64,000 bases of DNA from Burhinus oedicnemus (Eukaryota > Chordata > Aves > Charadriiformes > Burhinidae), in NCBI GenBank assembly GCA_008921705.1, contig VFFE01008521.1:1201915-1265914 (forward strand). The letters run 5' to 3'. A program made the translations under genes and the position numbers. The notes below the pieces were generated by a model. That model was given only the letters and a program-made list of their open reading frames with translations, did not search any database and was not told the origin of the DNA. Numbering within the stretch: position 1 is the stretch's first letter; every line of letters starts with the position of its first letter. Positions 36,202-48,853 of the stretch are shown here, in pieces.

Positions 36202-36573
36202 TCACTTTAATTTCTGATTAGATGTTAACAAAAATGGGCTACATCTTTCCAACAGAGTCACTTTATCCTTATTATTGCTATCCACATTACAAATGAATTC
36301 ATTAGCATTCTCATCACAAAACCCAAGTTCATTATCTGATAAGACAAAAATTTCTTCAGATACATCTTGAGGTATTTGATTTGCCTTATTTGTATTCTCA
36401 GTAGGCAACTTTCTCTCACTTGCTAGAGATGAGTGTAAGTAAATTGTGACTCTGCTCATTACTTTATCCTGATTGAGATTTTTTTTCTGTCCTTTGTAAC
36501 ATGGAACCCTTATTTGTTTTCTTTTTTTTTGTTTAATTGGCTTGTGACTTCTGAGATACAGTATACATTCCAT
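36202..36573 (-). other. 123-codon ORF with acceptor-like start and nearby AATAAA, unidentified
   Basis: The longest open frame outside CR1 and the solo LTR that starts at a plain ATG. It is hydrophilic, lysine-rich at the N-terminus (KQKKRKQIRV) and acidic/asparagine-rich towards the C-terminus (EEIFVLSDNELGFCDENANE). On the minus strand the sequence CTGTTTTTCATAG, a fair 3' splice site, ends at 36580, just before the ATG. An AATAAA (minus strand, 36187-36182) begins 15 bases after the TGA stop. That arrangement would suit a terminal coding exon or a retrocopy. I do not recognise the protein. In AT-rich DNA of this size one to a few open frames this long are expected by chance. Confidence 0.2.
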
Positions 36574-39500
36574 TCTTGACTATGAAAAACAGGTTCTAAT
36601 TTTTTAAATATGTAGTTTATATTCAGTAATATATTAAATTGAAAACCATACCCGGATAATAATTAAAACAAGCAAAAATTCAACTTATTTAAATATATAT
36701 TTGCTGGGCTTGTGTTTAGTACTGAATTCATGATGGCTATATTATTAAATCTGTAGAGATAGCTTATTTGCAGGCAGGGCAGATTTTGTGTATTTAGTCT
36801 TAGCTTTCCCTATAATAAGATTTGTAGTTTTTCCCTGTTAATCTAAAACTTTTGATGCCATCTCCTATTCAGTTTAGTCCTACTCAATTCTGGTACATAC
36901 TGAACCTTGTGTCAGACCTTCATTAATATCCCAATATATGTCCCCAAATAGGAAAATAGACTATACTTATAATACAGAGTCTTTAGCTGATTAAAATTTC
37001 TCAGTAAACATTGCTATTTTCTGTGTTACTCACTGGTATTTTCTCAGGAGTCTATGCAGTTCTTTCTTCAGAGCTAGTAAAAAATTGCAAATTATTGTAG
37101 TCAGTGGCAGAAGTGCCCTGAAGGAACACTTCATTGCTACACAGCCAGGCCACTAAAATATTAGAAAGCATCAAGTTGTTAAAGGAGTGAGCTAGACACA
37201 GTTGCTTTCCACCTTGTTTCCCCATTTTACTTACAGAAACCCATGTCTTTATTCAGTTATTCCTATGAAAGTGTTCAGTGTCACTCTGAGACACTTGAAG
37301 GTACATGAAAGAACCACATGGATTCTGACAGAGAAAGCACAGATGCTACAGGAGGCCTGGGTTATTTTGCAATGGCAGCTGGAGGCCAGGAGGACCTCCA
37401 AGAACATCTGGAGTGGTGACACATTGCTTATTTTTAGGGAAGTGGATTAAACGCAGGGTATGATTCAGCTTTCTATTCCAAGATCTGGAAGCCCAAAATG
37501 GAAGCTTCAGGGACTCACCTAGAGATAATCCAGCTGCAAATATGTTCATTTTATAGGAGTAGCCTAGAAGTGACACAAATGAAAAACAGTAATGTTTATA
37601 ATGTGAGCATCAGATCCTTGGCACCAGTTCTCCTGCTCTGCAAATCCATTCTTTCCATTCTGCATGGCTTGCTGATGAAGGTGTAGCCTTGGCATCTCAG
37701 CTGCTGTTATAGTAAGTGGAGATCCTGTGAAGAAGGGTCACCTAAACTCTGGTTCAGCTGCTTCTATGAAAAAAATGTTAGTTATTGGTCAACAGTATCA
37801 CTCGAACTTTAGTTCACTGAATCAACAGGATAGTCACTGTCTATAAGAATTTAGATGAGTAGCATGAAACAGATTATACAAATTTAATGTTGTAGTATTT
37901 ATAAAAATCTACCAACCATGATTTTCATAACATCAGTGAAACAGTATTTTGCACAATTGGATCAAACCTGTTGTAATGGTACAAATTTTGCTTAAAACCA
38001 TCTGTACACTGAGACAGAATACTACAGATGTTAGTATTTTACTCTTTGAATAGGCATACCTATACTTTTAAATAGTGGAAGTACTTGAGGGGCAAAGTAT
38101 TATTGAAAAGAAGCAATTGAGACCTGCATTAGCAGGGATACTAAAGGGAGGGTGTTAACAGTGTTGTAATTTTCCACTCTTGCTATTTTTTAACACCTTT
38201 TTCAGCAAATGTCCTTTGCTATGAAGCAGTAGCAACTTGTAACTTTCCTCCACCAACTCACATTTGCACTGCAGCTGAATTAAAGTATTTTAGGACAGAA
38301 AAGATCTGTCTCTGTGTTATTTACATATATCATTTGTTGGTTACTCTTGCAGTGTATTGAATGACTTTAACAGTATTCTGGTTGTTGTTTTTGTTGTTAT
38401 TGTTTCTACAATATTTGCAAATTCTTGACACTCATAATCAATTGTCTGATTACAGTTTGATGCATTTGTCCCTATTTACCTCAATATTTTTATCTTGGAG
38501 AGGTAGAGCCCATGGATAACAATTCTGCAAGTCTGGATTATGTAACACTGCTATAAAACCCCTCTAGCTGAGTCTGGCAAACCCTTTATGATTATGACTG
38601 ATTCATATTTCCCTTTCATACTCAAAATGAACCTTATATGTAATATTAGAAGTTTCTTAACTGCTCTGAACACTGCAGAATATGTACTTACATAAAGATC
38701 ATTTATCCATCATTACATCAAAGTAAAACTGATGACAGATGGTAACACTTATTCTGGAACAATGAAGAACTTCTGTTGACCTTTTAGAGAAAAAAACCCA
38801 CATAATAGTTCCTTTTATTTTCAACTGCACTTTGACTTAAGCAACAGAAGCAGTTAGCCACAAAAAGTAGAAGAGAAAGAACATAAAAGCTACTAATAGA
38901 GGAAATCTGCATTATTGTGTGAGGGAATTATTGTCATTTTCCTTTCAAATGGGTCCAACTTCTGTGTTGCTGCTAAGAGGTGCTCCATTGTAAGATTTAC
39001 TCTGATCAAGTTGTGTCTTTGGTCGTCTTGCTGTGTTTCTTCACAGCAGAGCAAATTTAGTTCAGCTTGGTGCCGCACTAGTATGGTTAAATTGCTTTTG
39101 GTAACCTTAGGGTTCACATAAGGCCCCTTCATGTCTATTTGAAACATGGGAGTGTCCAGGACACTGTGTGCACAGATAGAAAGTGTTGTGGGATATTTTG
39201 GCAGTTCAAAATGCCTTTATTGCCTGTACTGCCTAAGATTTTGAAGCCTGATGGGCTGAAGAGCTAAGCCAGGTGCTGCCACTGCCTCTGCTAGGATGTC
39301 TGGATGTCCATTCCCGGTGCCTGGGGTGCTCCCTTGCCAGTTCTTGGGAGACCACACAAGGGCCCTGACCAGGGATGTCAGTTACTCACCTGGGAGTGTG
39401 GTCAGAGCAACAACAGCTTTAATGTCCTGCTCCACAGTCCATCTTTTGCCTTTCTTTCTTGGTCACCATTTTGATACACTAACACACTTTCTTTTGTGTA

Positions 39501-42500
39501 CGGTGTCCTGCTGGTTTTACATGGCTGTCTTGTTGGTGATACCACAGATCAGGGTATATACAAGTACAGTGCTCTCCTTCTTTTTACCTGTAGCACCCTG
39601 ACTTTTCTCATGTAGTTATCTTGTTGTGGAGCCATATATGAGGATTCGCTACCTGCATGCATACCTTAACAGCCTCTTCCTTGAAAATTGAGTAACAGCT
39701 ATGAAACTGCTCAGTCAGCACTGAGCATTGTGAGGCATTGCTGGTCATGGAGCAGAAGGTCTCAGAACTCAAGAAAGGCTTTCATACTTGCTGATCACAG
39801 TCAGTGGCAAGGCTGTATTTGGGAAGATGACAGCACAGCTAGTCAGTGAATAATCCTGTTTAACAGTGATTTCAATAGTTGACTCTCTTTAGAGTGTGTC
39901 ATAGGAGGATACCAGGATTTTTCTTTTTTAGTTTGATGAAAAAGATTTACAAGTACAGTTCAGGTGTCAGTTTTTACAAACATTTTCAATCAAGTCATTT
40001 TGAGGTTACAACAAGCCTTAGCTCATAGTCCAGATGGTAAATTATTGAAATGAATACTGACAAAACTTTCTTCATTAGTAACTTTTTATTTTTAATTAGC
40101 TAGAAAATGCTTTACAAAAAGTGTTTTTTAAAGAAAGCCATTACTTTACCCTATTTTGAGGTCTTTTTATCTTAGGCTTTCATCCTTTAGCAATTATCCT
40201 GCTTTTATCATGGAAAAAACAAGTTTTTAAGAAAGTATGTATTGTTTCTTTTTAAAATATTTTTTCCAAACAGGAATTACTCTGGGTTTCTCTATGTGTA
40301 ACTCTATGACACTCATATCTCAAGCAATAACATTTTTGGTAAATATTTCTCAATGGAAAAGAGAAATTGGTCAATCAGACAAACAAAAAACCCACCTTAC
40401 CATGAGCGATACACAAAAACTTGTTTCTCATTTTCCTTTTGTATGTATCTTGCAATCTTAAGTGCTTAATCTGGACTTAATTTCTAGGGTGTCCTGTTTC
40501 TCCTGATACCACCTTGTCCTACTTTAATGTGTATGTTGTTTGCAGTTGGTGAGTCAGATTTCCTCTACATATGATGCAATACCAAAGGTTAATGCCACTA
40601 CTCTGTTATCTGCTTTTAATTTGGCACGACTTAGATAACATAGAAGGATTTGTTTGCATGCTGAGAATTGACACAGGTAATATTCCTTATTGTACCGTAA
40701 ACAGACAACTACATCTAAGATCTACAAATTATGGAAAAAAACAATGTTCTTTGGTTACAGTTCACTGTTTTTCTGATACTTTTTTGTATTTTAGATTTTG
40801 CTTCTGGAAGGATTTCAAAGCATGGCCGTATTCATAATGTTTAGAGTGACTTCATTCAGATACTTGATAAATCCCACCAAGAACCAACTTACACCTGCCA
40901 GAAAGTCATATCATTTGCTGCTAAATAATTTTATTGCAACGTTTGTCAAATTATTATTATTCTTAGTGCAGAAAAAGTGGTACCAAATAAATGTCCCCAG
41001 AGAGCTCTAAATGACACACACATATACTGTTTTACTCAACAATTTAAGAACCAAAGCCAGAAAAGTAGATTTTTATTCTGCAGATGCTCATGCTGGAAAG
41101 GCAAGAGGGATGATAGCATCACAGGAGGAAGAGAATGGTGTCAGAATAGCGCTGTTACGAAGTAGAACACTCAGGAAAAAAAATCAGTGCGTGACTTTTA
41201 CCCTTTCTCAAAAATACGTAAGGAATAATAACAATCAAACAGCATGAGTGGGAACTTAAGTCAGATAAATCTGAAGAGTTTTGTATCGTTTTGATTTAGT
41301 GAAGCCCTATAGTACAACATGGGGGTAGATCACATTCTGACTTTGAATGTGGTTTCCATACATTTTTGCAGACAAAGTAATTTTGTTCAATACCTGTTCT
41401 TTGACCTTCCTGGTTTCAGTATGCTGACTAATGGGACATTGCATTCATCTGTAAATCTATGCCTCAAAAATGTAAAGCTAATTGTGAAAAAAATAGGCTC
41501 CTAAGATGAAACTCACTGTCTACCAGACTCTCCCCAAATAAGAAATGTATAATGTCAGACATGAAGGCCCAAGAATCTTTCCTCCTCACAAATGAAGTTT
41601 ATATTCTTTCCATATTAAAATGAATTTCATTCTAGATGAGACAGAATAGCTTGCTTACCTATAGTTTTCCTCACTAATGTGCTCGACTTACTTTATTTCC
41701 AGATAGAGCAAATAAAAAGTGAAGGCAACAGACAACGTGCCTCAATATCAATATACCTCGCATATGGGAAAGGACCAATAAAAACAGCCAAGAAAAAAAA
41801 ATGAAATAGATGGGAGGAGAAATATTTTCTCTTGCTCCTGGGTCAATGCTCCATCTTAAACCTGCATTGCTGGAAAGGGCTCCTGATGCTGAAAAATTAA
41901 AGAGTCCAAGGACAGAAGAAAATGTTATATGGATTTTCTTGTTTTATTCCCAAAGCCTGTGCCTTTCCTGCTCTGCTAGTTCTGCCACTGATGCTAATTC
42001 TGTATCAGCTATACTGAAAGCGTGGGTAGATTTGTTTTTACTACTAACTTGCGCTTCACTGACAGTTGTGCTAATTTTACAGGGAGTATTGGTCTGAGTA
42101 TAGTCATTGCACTCATTTGTCTGAATGATAAGACTTATTTCCATTATATGACAACATGACACTATCAGTTTTAATGATTTTTATCATTTACAACTGGGTC
42201 CTAAGTTCACAAAATAGATATATAATCATGCTAATAATAATTGCAGCAAATCAAATAGGTAATTATTTCTTTCCTTAAGAAAGATTTTGCTGAACGTATA
42301 AAAGTCAGTTCTGTAAATTTTCCTGAAGTGGAAAACCACCTAAACAAAGTTATTTGTAAGAGTCTTTTCTTTTTTTCAGATATAGCTACTCTTCATAAAA
42401 TTTTTGTCACCAAAATATATTTTAGAACATTTACAATTATGCATATATCTCATAAATTAATATATTCAACAGCTAGTCTTAGTAGCAAGTTCAGGAATGA

Positions 42501-43532
42501 TACAAATATGAAACTTTTTTTACATTTGAATGCATATCAATATAGCATGTTTTCAAAAATTTACTCTTCATAGAAAACATTTTAAAAAATTGTGCTAGAG
42601 TACTATAACATTTTTTATGAGGGAATGACGTGATACCTAACTTTCAAGTTTTACTTATGTTACTGCAGTGTAAAAGGATCTTGTTTTCTACTCATTTCTA
42701 GTAGAAAATTATTCTTTAAGGATTTAACTGTTGGTTTTTTGAAAGAAGTGTCAGACAAAATTATTTCTTGTTCTCTTTTAGATCATGGACACATAGTTCT
42801 ACAGACTAATGATATTTATATTTCTTAGCAGTTTCTAATACTGAAATTGATTATTTTTTAAAATAACTGTTCATAAGCTATTGTTGAAGGAAATATTTGG
42901 GGTGAATAATTATTATGCAATTCTACGAGGTACCATGAAGAAATGATTATACATCATGCATAAGGACAGTTGGGTAGACACAGAAAAGATAATTGATCCA
43001 CACCTCCACTAATAATTGTAACATAAATATTTTTGAAGTTAAATGTAACTAAATTTCCTTTCTAAAAGTGTAATCTTATGTGAAATTTTTGGTATTTAGA
43101 CGTAAAATGAACACATGAATTTTCATCTTATTTACTTTAGGAGCTATTATAATTTATTGTGAAGACATGGTTTTTGTCACCAAGTTTTTGTCTCTATTTT
43201 ATTCTCAAAAGACTTCAAGTATATTGTGTGGACAAGGAAACTACGCAAACCCAGTCATGAGACCTTGAAAAGTTGCCTTACTCTGCCATCAGTTTTTTCC
43301 TTTTAAAACACCAGGAAGTTTGACCCTGGTGATTTAATTGCTACTTCAGTTCTCTGTTTTGGGGCTAATTAAAGAATCTAGTCTGCTGGTTTCAGGCCTG
43401 GTGATTAGATGAAGAGGCAGGAAATAATGCCATTTTCCTTTTAACAACAAGAGCAGCATAGATACATATATTTAATGACATAATTCCTTCTTCCTGTAGA
43501 AAACAGGCTTGACCTTGTGTACGTACTACAGG
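36574..43532. other. About 7 kb of AT-rich DNA, nothing firmly recognised
   Basis: No interspersed repeat identified. A GC-richer patch lies at about 39240-39420. The minus ORF at 38893-39147 (84 codons) gives a protein-like, polar translation (EETQQDDQRHNLIRVN) but no family. The plus ORF at 41810-42097 (95 codons) is hydrophobic at its end and overlaps an antisense ORF. I cannot support any of these as genes. Confidence 0.45.
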
Positions 43533-44510
43533 ACCACAGAACCTCAGAATGGTTGAGGTTGGAAGGAACCTCTGGATGTCATCTGGCCCAACTACCTCGT
43601 TCAAGCTGGGCCACCTAGAAACGATTGTCCAGCACCATGTCTAGCTGGCTTTTGAATATGTCCAAGGATGGAGACTCCAAAACCTCCCTGGGCAACCTGT
43701 GCCGGGGCTCGGTCACCATCATGGTAAAAAAAGTGTTTTCTGATGTTCAGATGGTACCTCCTGTGTTTCAGTTTGTCCCCATTGCCTCTGGTCCTGCCAC
43801 TGAGCATCACTGAAAAGAGCCTGGCTCTGTCCAATTTGCACCCTCCCTTCAGGTATTTATGCACATTAGTAAGATCACCCCTGAACCTTCTCTTCTCTAG
43901 GTTAAATGGTTCCAAGCTCTCTCAGCCTTTGCTCATAAGAGAGATGCTCCGGTCCCTTAATCATCTTCATGAGTCTTCATTGGACTTTCTCCAGTACGTC
44001 CATGTCTCTCTCGTCCTGAGGAGCCCAGAACTGGACACAGCACTCCAGGTGTGTCCTCACCAGTGCTGAGTAGCAGGGAAGAATCACCTCCCTCCACCTG
44101 CTGGAAATACTTTGCCTAATGCAGCTCAGGATACAATTAGCCTTCTTTTCTGCAGGGGCAGATTGCTGGCTTATGTTCAACTTGGTGCTCACTAGGACTC
44201 CAGGTCCTTTTCTGCAAAGCTGCTTTCCAGCTGAGTGGTCCCCAGCATGTGCATGGCGTTGTTCCTCCAGAGGTGCAGGACTTTGCACTTCCCCTTGTCG
44301 AACTGCATGAGGAGGCTGTTGAGGTCCCTCTGGACAGCAACACAACCCTCTGGCATATCAGCCACTCCTCCCAGTTTTGTGTCACCAGCAAACTTGCTGA
44401 GGGTGCACTCTGTCCCATCACCCAGATCATGAATGAAGATGTGGAGCAAAACTAGACCCAGTATTGGCTCCTAGGGAATACTGCTAGTTACTGGACTCCA
44501 GCTAGACTTC
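43533..44510 (-). mobile_element. CR1 LINE, 5'-truncated and decayed, minus strand
   Basis: About 980 bp of CR1 read right to left. The 3' end at the left shows the reverse complement of the tail (ACAGAACCTCAGAATGG, GAGGTTGGAAGGAACCTCTG). Coding parts follow up to about 44510, where the CR1 match ends after CTGGACTCCAGCTAGACTTC (plus strand). Several frame changes and small deletions are visible, so this is an older copy than that at 16430-17068. Confidence 0.94.
43601..44449 (-). pseudogene. CR1 ORF2 remnant, frameshifted
   Basis: Reverse transcriptase C-terminal half of CR1 split over at least three frames. Reading on the minus strand: 44449-44192 has [16 protein letters not shown], where the family has the catalytic FADD box, so the second-last residue pair is altered to GD. 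It then continues to [11 protein letters not shown] with an internal deletion after the RDLNSL segment. The 44345-43977 frame has [20 protein letters not shown] and the 43915-43601 frame has KRRFRGDLTNVHKYLKGGC, before the C-terminus is lost to another shift. Not functional. Confidence 0.9.
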
Positions 44511-46203
44511 ATATTGTCTTTGTATTGTCTCCTCCTTCATCTCAAGCGATGTTTCCTATATAAAGGATATAATTCACATGAAAAAACCCTGTGCCTGTGG
44601 TATAAGATTCCGTTTGTGCCCCTGCTGTGCCTCAGTGAACCTACTATTCCAGTATTATTCAGAGAAACAGAGAATATGAAACAGTTTACAAACCAGACCA
44701 AAGGCATTATAAAACTTTTTGTTAATTCTACATTTCAATAACGTCCTGTGTTTAAAGCTACCATTTTCTGACACCTCAGCATAAATCTTAGTCAGATAAG
44801 CTTTTAGTGTTTTTATCTCAACAACAGGCTGAACAACTAACAGCTCTGAGCTTTCATCTCCTTGTTTTACCGGTGGTAGCAAGTCCTGTTTCCAAGCTTG
44901 TCCACATGCTGCCATTATTCTTCTATGTGGGATGGAATCAGGTGTATTTTTAAGTCAGAGATGCCTGTTCCTTTTTCCCAGGGAATCCAGTACACAGGAT
45001 ATGTTTCCCTCTGTTTCTAGTACTTCCTGCTTTCCTACCCTCAGTTTCTTCTGCCACTGCTTGGCATAATTCACCTCTCCTTGTTGATAGATGCATCTGT
45101 GAAAGTGTAGACATGAACAAAGTTGATTTTCTCTGAGACACTTAACAGGTGCTTTGTTGTTGTTCAGCTCTCTGTTCATACACCTCTGCTTTCATTAAAT
45201 CCACAGAACAGCTTGAAATCTATCTGCATCTGGGTCTGTCCCTTGAAGATCAGGGCAGCACTCACACTGACCAGAGCATTCTACACTTGCTCCAGTCTTC
45301 CTGCATGTGGCCCTGCTTCTCAGCCAAGGCTACAGTGGTCTACTAATGACAACAGATTTCCTAGCAGGATGTATATCTCAGCTCCCCCTCTTCCTAGCTG
45401 TTCTCCAAGAAAGAGATGATCCCACCACTCAAAAATCTCAAATCAAACCAAAACATTTATTTACATATTTAATTCAAAATATATCTTCATTTTCAGATAG
45501 CTTTATATCTATCTCTCTTTTAGGGCTTAGAACAAAACTGAGGCTTTTGGAGTTATTTATCCTCTCTAACTCCCATAAAGCTTTTTGTCTTTTGTGCCTG
45601 TACAGTATGCAGCAACAAGGCTTCCTATCCTGCCTGTCTCAACTGCACTAACAACTTCAGAGTTTGTCCATGCTGAAGTCCCACCACTCTTCTGAGTGTT
45701 ATTCAACACGGAGCGATAGCAAGCATGCTTGTAGATGAAAAGGTGTTTCTTGCAATAGAAGACGTGTCACAATAAAACACCTGTCTCTCTTGAACACGGA
45801 CTACTTCAGATTCAATTGTGATGTTCAGTTTTCTTTAAGACTTGTTAAATTATTTGTTAATGATGCGTCCAACAAATGTAGGTTTTTCTTATTTGTAAGA
45901 CAGACACAATCTGTTTTGCAGCTGAGAATATAAAAATGAATTGAGATTTAGGACTATTCATGAACTTGTTTCTTGCAATGCATTATTCATGTCACATCAT
46001 TGATAACTTATTTGATACTGTGTTCCCTAGAAGAAAACACTGAATAGAGGCCATTAATAAACTCATTTAAATCTTAACTTTGATCTCCCATGGCATAACA
46101 GAGCGTACAAAATTTCTCATTGTGTGCTTCAGGCTTACAGGATAGACAGATAAAAAAGTAAAGATGAGAACATGAATTAATAGATAGGTTGCAACTTTAA
46201 CTA
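44511..46203. other. Unassigned sequence with minus-strand open stretches
   Basis: The CR1 match stops at about 44510. On the minus strand, 44915-44655 encodes a polar stretch (for example KQGDESSELLVVQPVVEIKT) and 45179-44955 a second one (QQGEVNYAKQWQKKLRVGKQ). Both are on the same strand as the longer open stretch at 46204-46671 but in no continuous frame with it. Overlapping plus ORFs (45123-45651) exist as well. This might be a decayed retroelement or pseudogene of unknown type. I could not recognise a parent family. Confidence 0.2.
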
Positions 46204-46671
46204 AACGGTGGAAAGGAACAGAGCTCTTTCTTGTAATCCATTTTCTCTTACATAACTTAGGTCAGTGCAAAGATGTAGTTTTAGGTGCATAATGAAAATC
46301 TTAGTCAGCTGGTACTGGAGGCTTCTGCCCTCTTTATGAGTGAAGGTCTTTTCAGCTTCATTCTAGAGCTTATTTATGGTAAGAAATGGCCCTTTGCCTC
46401 CATCAACTCTGCACACAAATTGTTGTAATATCTCCTGCCTCCTCTGTCCATTCAGCAATCTGCCACCTTCAGGTGTCTTAACACTTTCTGACTCTGAGAC
46501 TGTAGCTTCTCCAGCACTGTGTCCTTTAGCTCTTGTCCTGCTCTGGGACATAAACCCTATTTCGCTTCTGTGTACTAATGCAAACTCCCTCAAAATCTGT
46601 GCTATCTTATGTCTTTGTATCCAAACACCTGCTTCCATGGCTAAGTTTGCTAAAACATCTTTTCCACAGAA
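46204..46671 (-). other. 156-codon minus-strand stretch with one internal TAG, unidentified
   Basis: Read on the minus strand, one frame is open from after a TAG at 46674-46672 to a TAG at 46203-46201, broken only by a TAG at 46365-46363. The N-terminal side has a methionine at 46638-46636 followed by EAGVWIQRHKIAQILREFAL. The middle is serine and glutamate-rich (ATVSESESVKTPEGG), then RRQEILQQFVCRVDGGKG. After the internal stop it continues NEAEKTFTHKEGRSLQYQLT. The continued protein-like composition across a single stop suggests a decayed coding segment (retroelement or processed pseudogene), but no family is recognised and chance is not excluded. Confidence 0.2.
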
Positions 46672-48793
46672 CTAATCTATTCCTTTTTTTTTTTGTTTTG
46701 TTTTCCCTAAATGTTAGTTTAAGAATACAATAAACAGACTTGTCTTAAACACCTAGTATCAAATATCAGTGGAAGAAACATTTAGCCCTATTCAAAACAG
46801 CTGACTTCACATTTTCTTCTCCTGGAAATGACTTCTCTTTGCTTACTCTCTCCTTGCATCTCCCCCTTCCAGAAGCCAGCTTCACTGGCCTTGATTAGTC
46901 CAACAGTTAAAGACCTCTTTGGCATAAATCCAGTGCTTCTCTGACAATTCGATCTAAATAAATAAATAAATAAACAAACGATTTAATTTTTTTTCCTGGT
47001 TTGATAAGAGTCATTAGGCAAATAAACACTGGGCTGTGCTACAAGCACAGCTTGTAGCAGGGGAAGAAAGTTGAAAAATATTCCTCAGCTGGTGATGGAG
47101 AAATCAAACTGAAGAAAAGGCTGATGGTATCACACCCTAGGCCAATGAGAACCAAAGTAGATTTTAATCGCTCCTGAGGCATATTTTCATGGACTGTTGA
47201 GGCTCAATAACAGACACAGTTCTCAAAGATATCTTTTATGATCTGCTCCCTTTACAAGAGCTGTCTTGACTAGTCTGGCCAAGGGGAAAAGAGTTTGTTG
47301 AACATGAACTATAATACAGAAAATAAACGCTCAACAAAATACGTGATCTTGTTGCCATTGTTATAACCACATATTTCAGCAAACTGTGACTCTCCTGGAA
47401 CTGTGAACCAGAAGCCCAGCCAGCTACATTATAACAGGTACATTAATTCACTGGGTCTAAACTGACTTTTACCAGCAAGAATTTGCTTCTAAGTGCACAA
47501 ACAATTGCTAACTACTGTACTGAAAACAAGCTGTTGAAAATGTGAAATTCACAAGATGAATACAAAGACAACACAATCTAAAGAAGCTTTCAATAGTAAA
47601 AGTGATGTCAACGAAAGAAAACAGTCAAGTGAGGCAATTTCAATAAAGATCTGCCTGATTATTATTTAAGAGTTAGTGAAGCCATGTCTTTTAACAGTTT
47701 CTTATAAAAAATGGAAAATCACTTCTCATTTTATTTGTTATCAGATTTTTCCAAGAGGTAAATTTAAACAGGTTCACAAATCATTGTAAGAGAGTGAATA
47801 CATTTATTCTCTAAAGACTCCTTATATAATAAATATTTCTTATGACTGGGGAAAACAGTTGCCTTTAGTGACTACATATAATTATTTCCTGCTTGAGTAG
47901 ATGATTAGCATAAACCTTCCTTCAAATAGCTAGAAATTAGGCTATAAAGTAATTAGTAATCAGGTCTATTATAACATTGTTGTCCCACTCGGTGAAAAGA
48001 TAGTAATGGTTATTCCATTTCTTACAATTATTCTGAAGATGTGCCTTTTTGCTGAAACATAAATGTTTTGATGAGCAACAAGAAAAGAACCATTCTGGCA
48101 TCAGGCAGAATTGCTTAGATGTGACTGAGATATTCTCAATGGAAAAATTGAAAATGGAAAACCTCATATGTTTCTGCAATTCCTACTGGATTCTGCTGAA
48201 GTTCTGTGTCTGAAGATGAAGACTACTATAGAGTTATTCCCTGAGAAACAAAAAAAAAAAGTTTTAACAGTGAAAAATTCAACATTAAGTTTATCAGTTT
48301 CTCACAATACTGGAAAAAACATAGACATTTAAATTCGTTATTTGTAATAAGAACCAAGTGAATTAAGTAAATATCTACTTAATTGTTAGAGAAATGCCCA
48401 GTCACATAAATACATGCAAAAGATGAATTATTAAGTTTTGTTAAAGCATTAACAATTAAGTGAAGGAACAATGAAATGAATGTTAAAATAATTCTGGTTT
48501 CAATAGCACAAGTATAGATCTTTTTACAGTGTTCAAATAATTGCTTCTATTACTACTTTTTAAAAAAAAACTTTTTAATATTAACTGGATGTCTTTCCAC
48601 ATCCATCAGCAAAGTTCATTTTCACAAATGATACAAATGAAAATATTTTGAGACATACAGAAATCATACATCTATGTTTCTTGGACCTGCACAGATCTGT
48701 GAATATAAAAGAGCTGACATCTGCACTTCACACTTTTGATTGCCTGTGTTCTGAAATCAGACAATATGTCTTATAAAATCGTGGAACAGTGTT
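46672..48793. other. AT-rich sequence, nothing recognised
   Basis: Contains the (AAAT)n run at 46956-46976 (separate entry). Otherwise no named feature. Confidence 0.55.
46956..46980. repeat. (AAAT)n microsatellite
   Basis: Five AAAT units ending in AAACAAAC, then AT-rich DNA. A simple repeat, not attached to a recognisable SINE or LINE body. Confidence 0.85.
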
Positions 48794-48853
48794 GATTTAG
48801 CGAGGAGAGTTTATTGAGCTAAGGATTTAGTGAGGAGAGTTTATTGAGCTAAG
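48794..48853. repeat. 30-bp tandem duplication
   Basis: Two adjacent 30-bp units, each starting GATTTAG and ending GAGCTAAG, at 48794-48823 and 48824-48853. They differ at one base (C at 48801, T at 48831). The near identity points to a recent duplication. Confidence 0.95.

Noticed and set aside
38893..39147. 84-codon polar minus-strand ORF as a gene
   Set aside because: Protein-like composition only. It overlaps a plus ORF of similar length and has no recognisable family.
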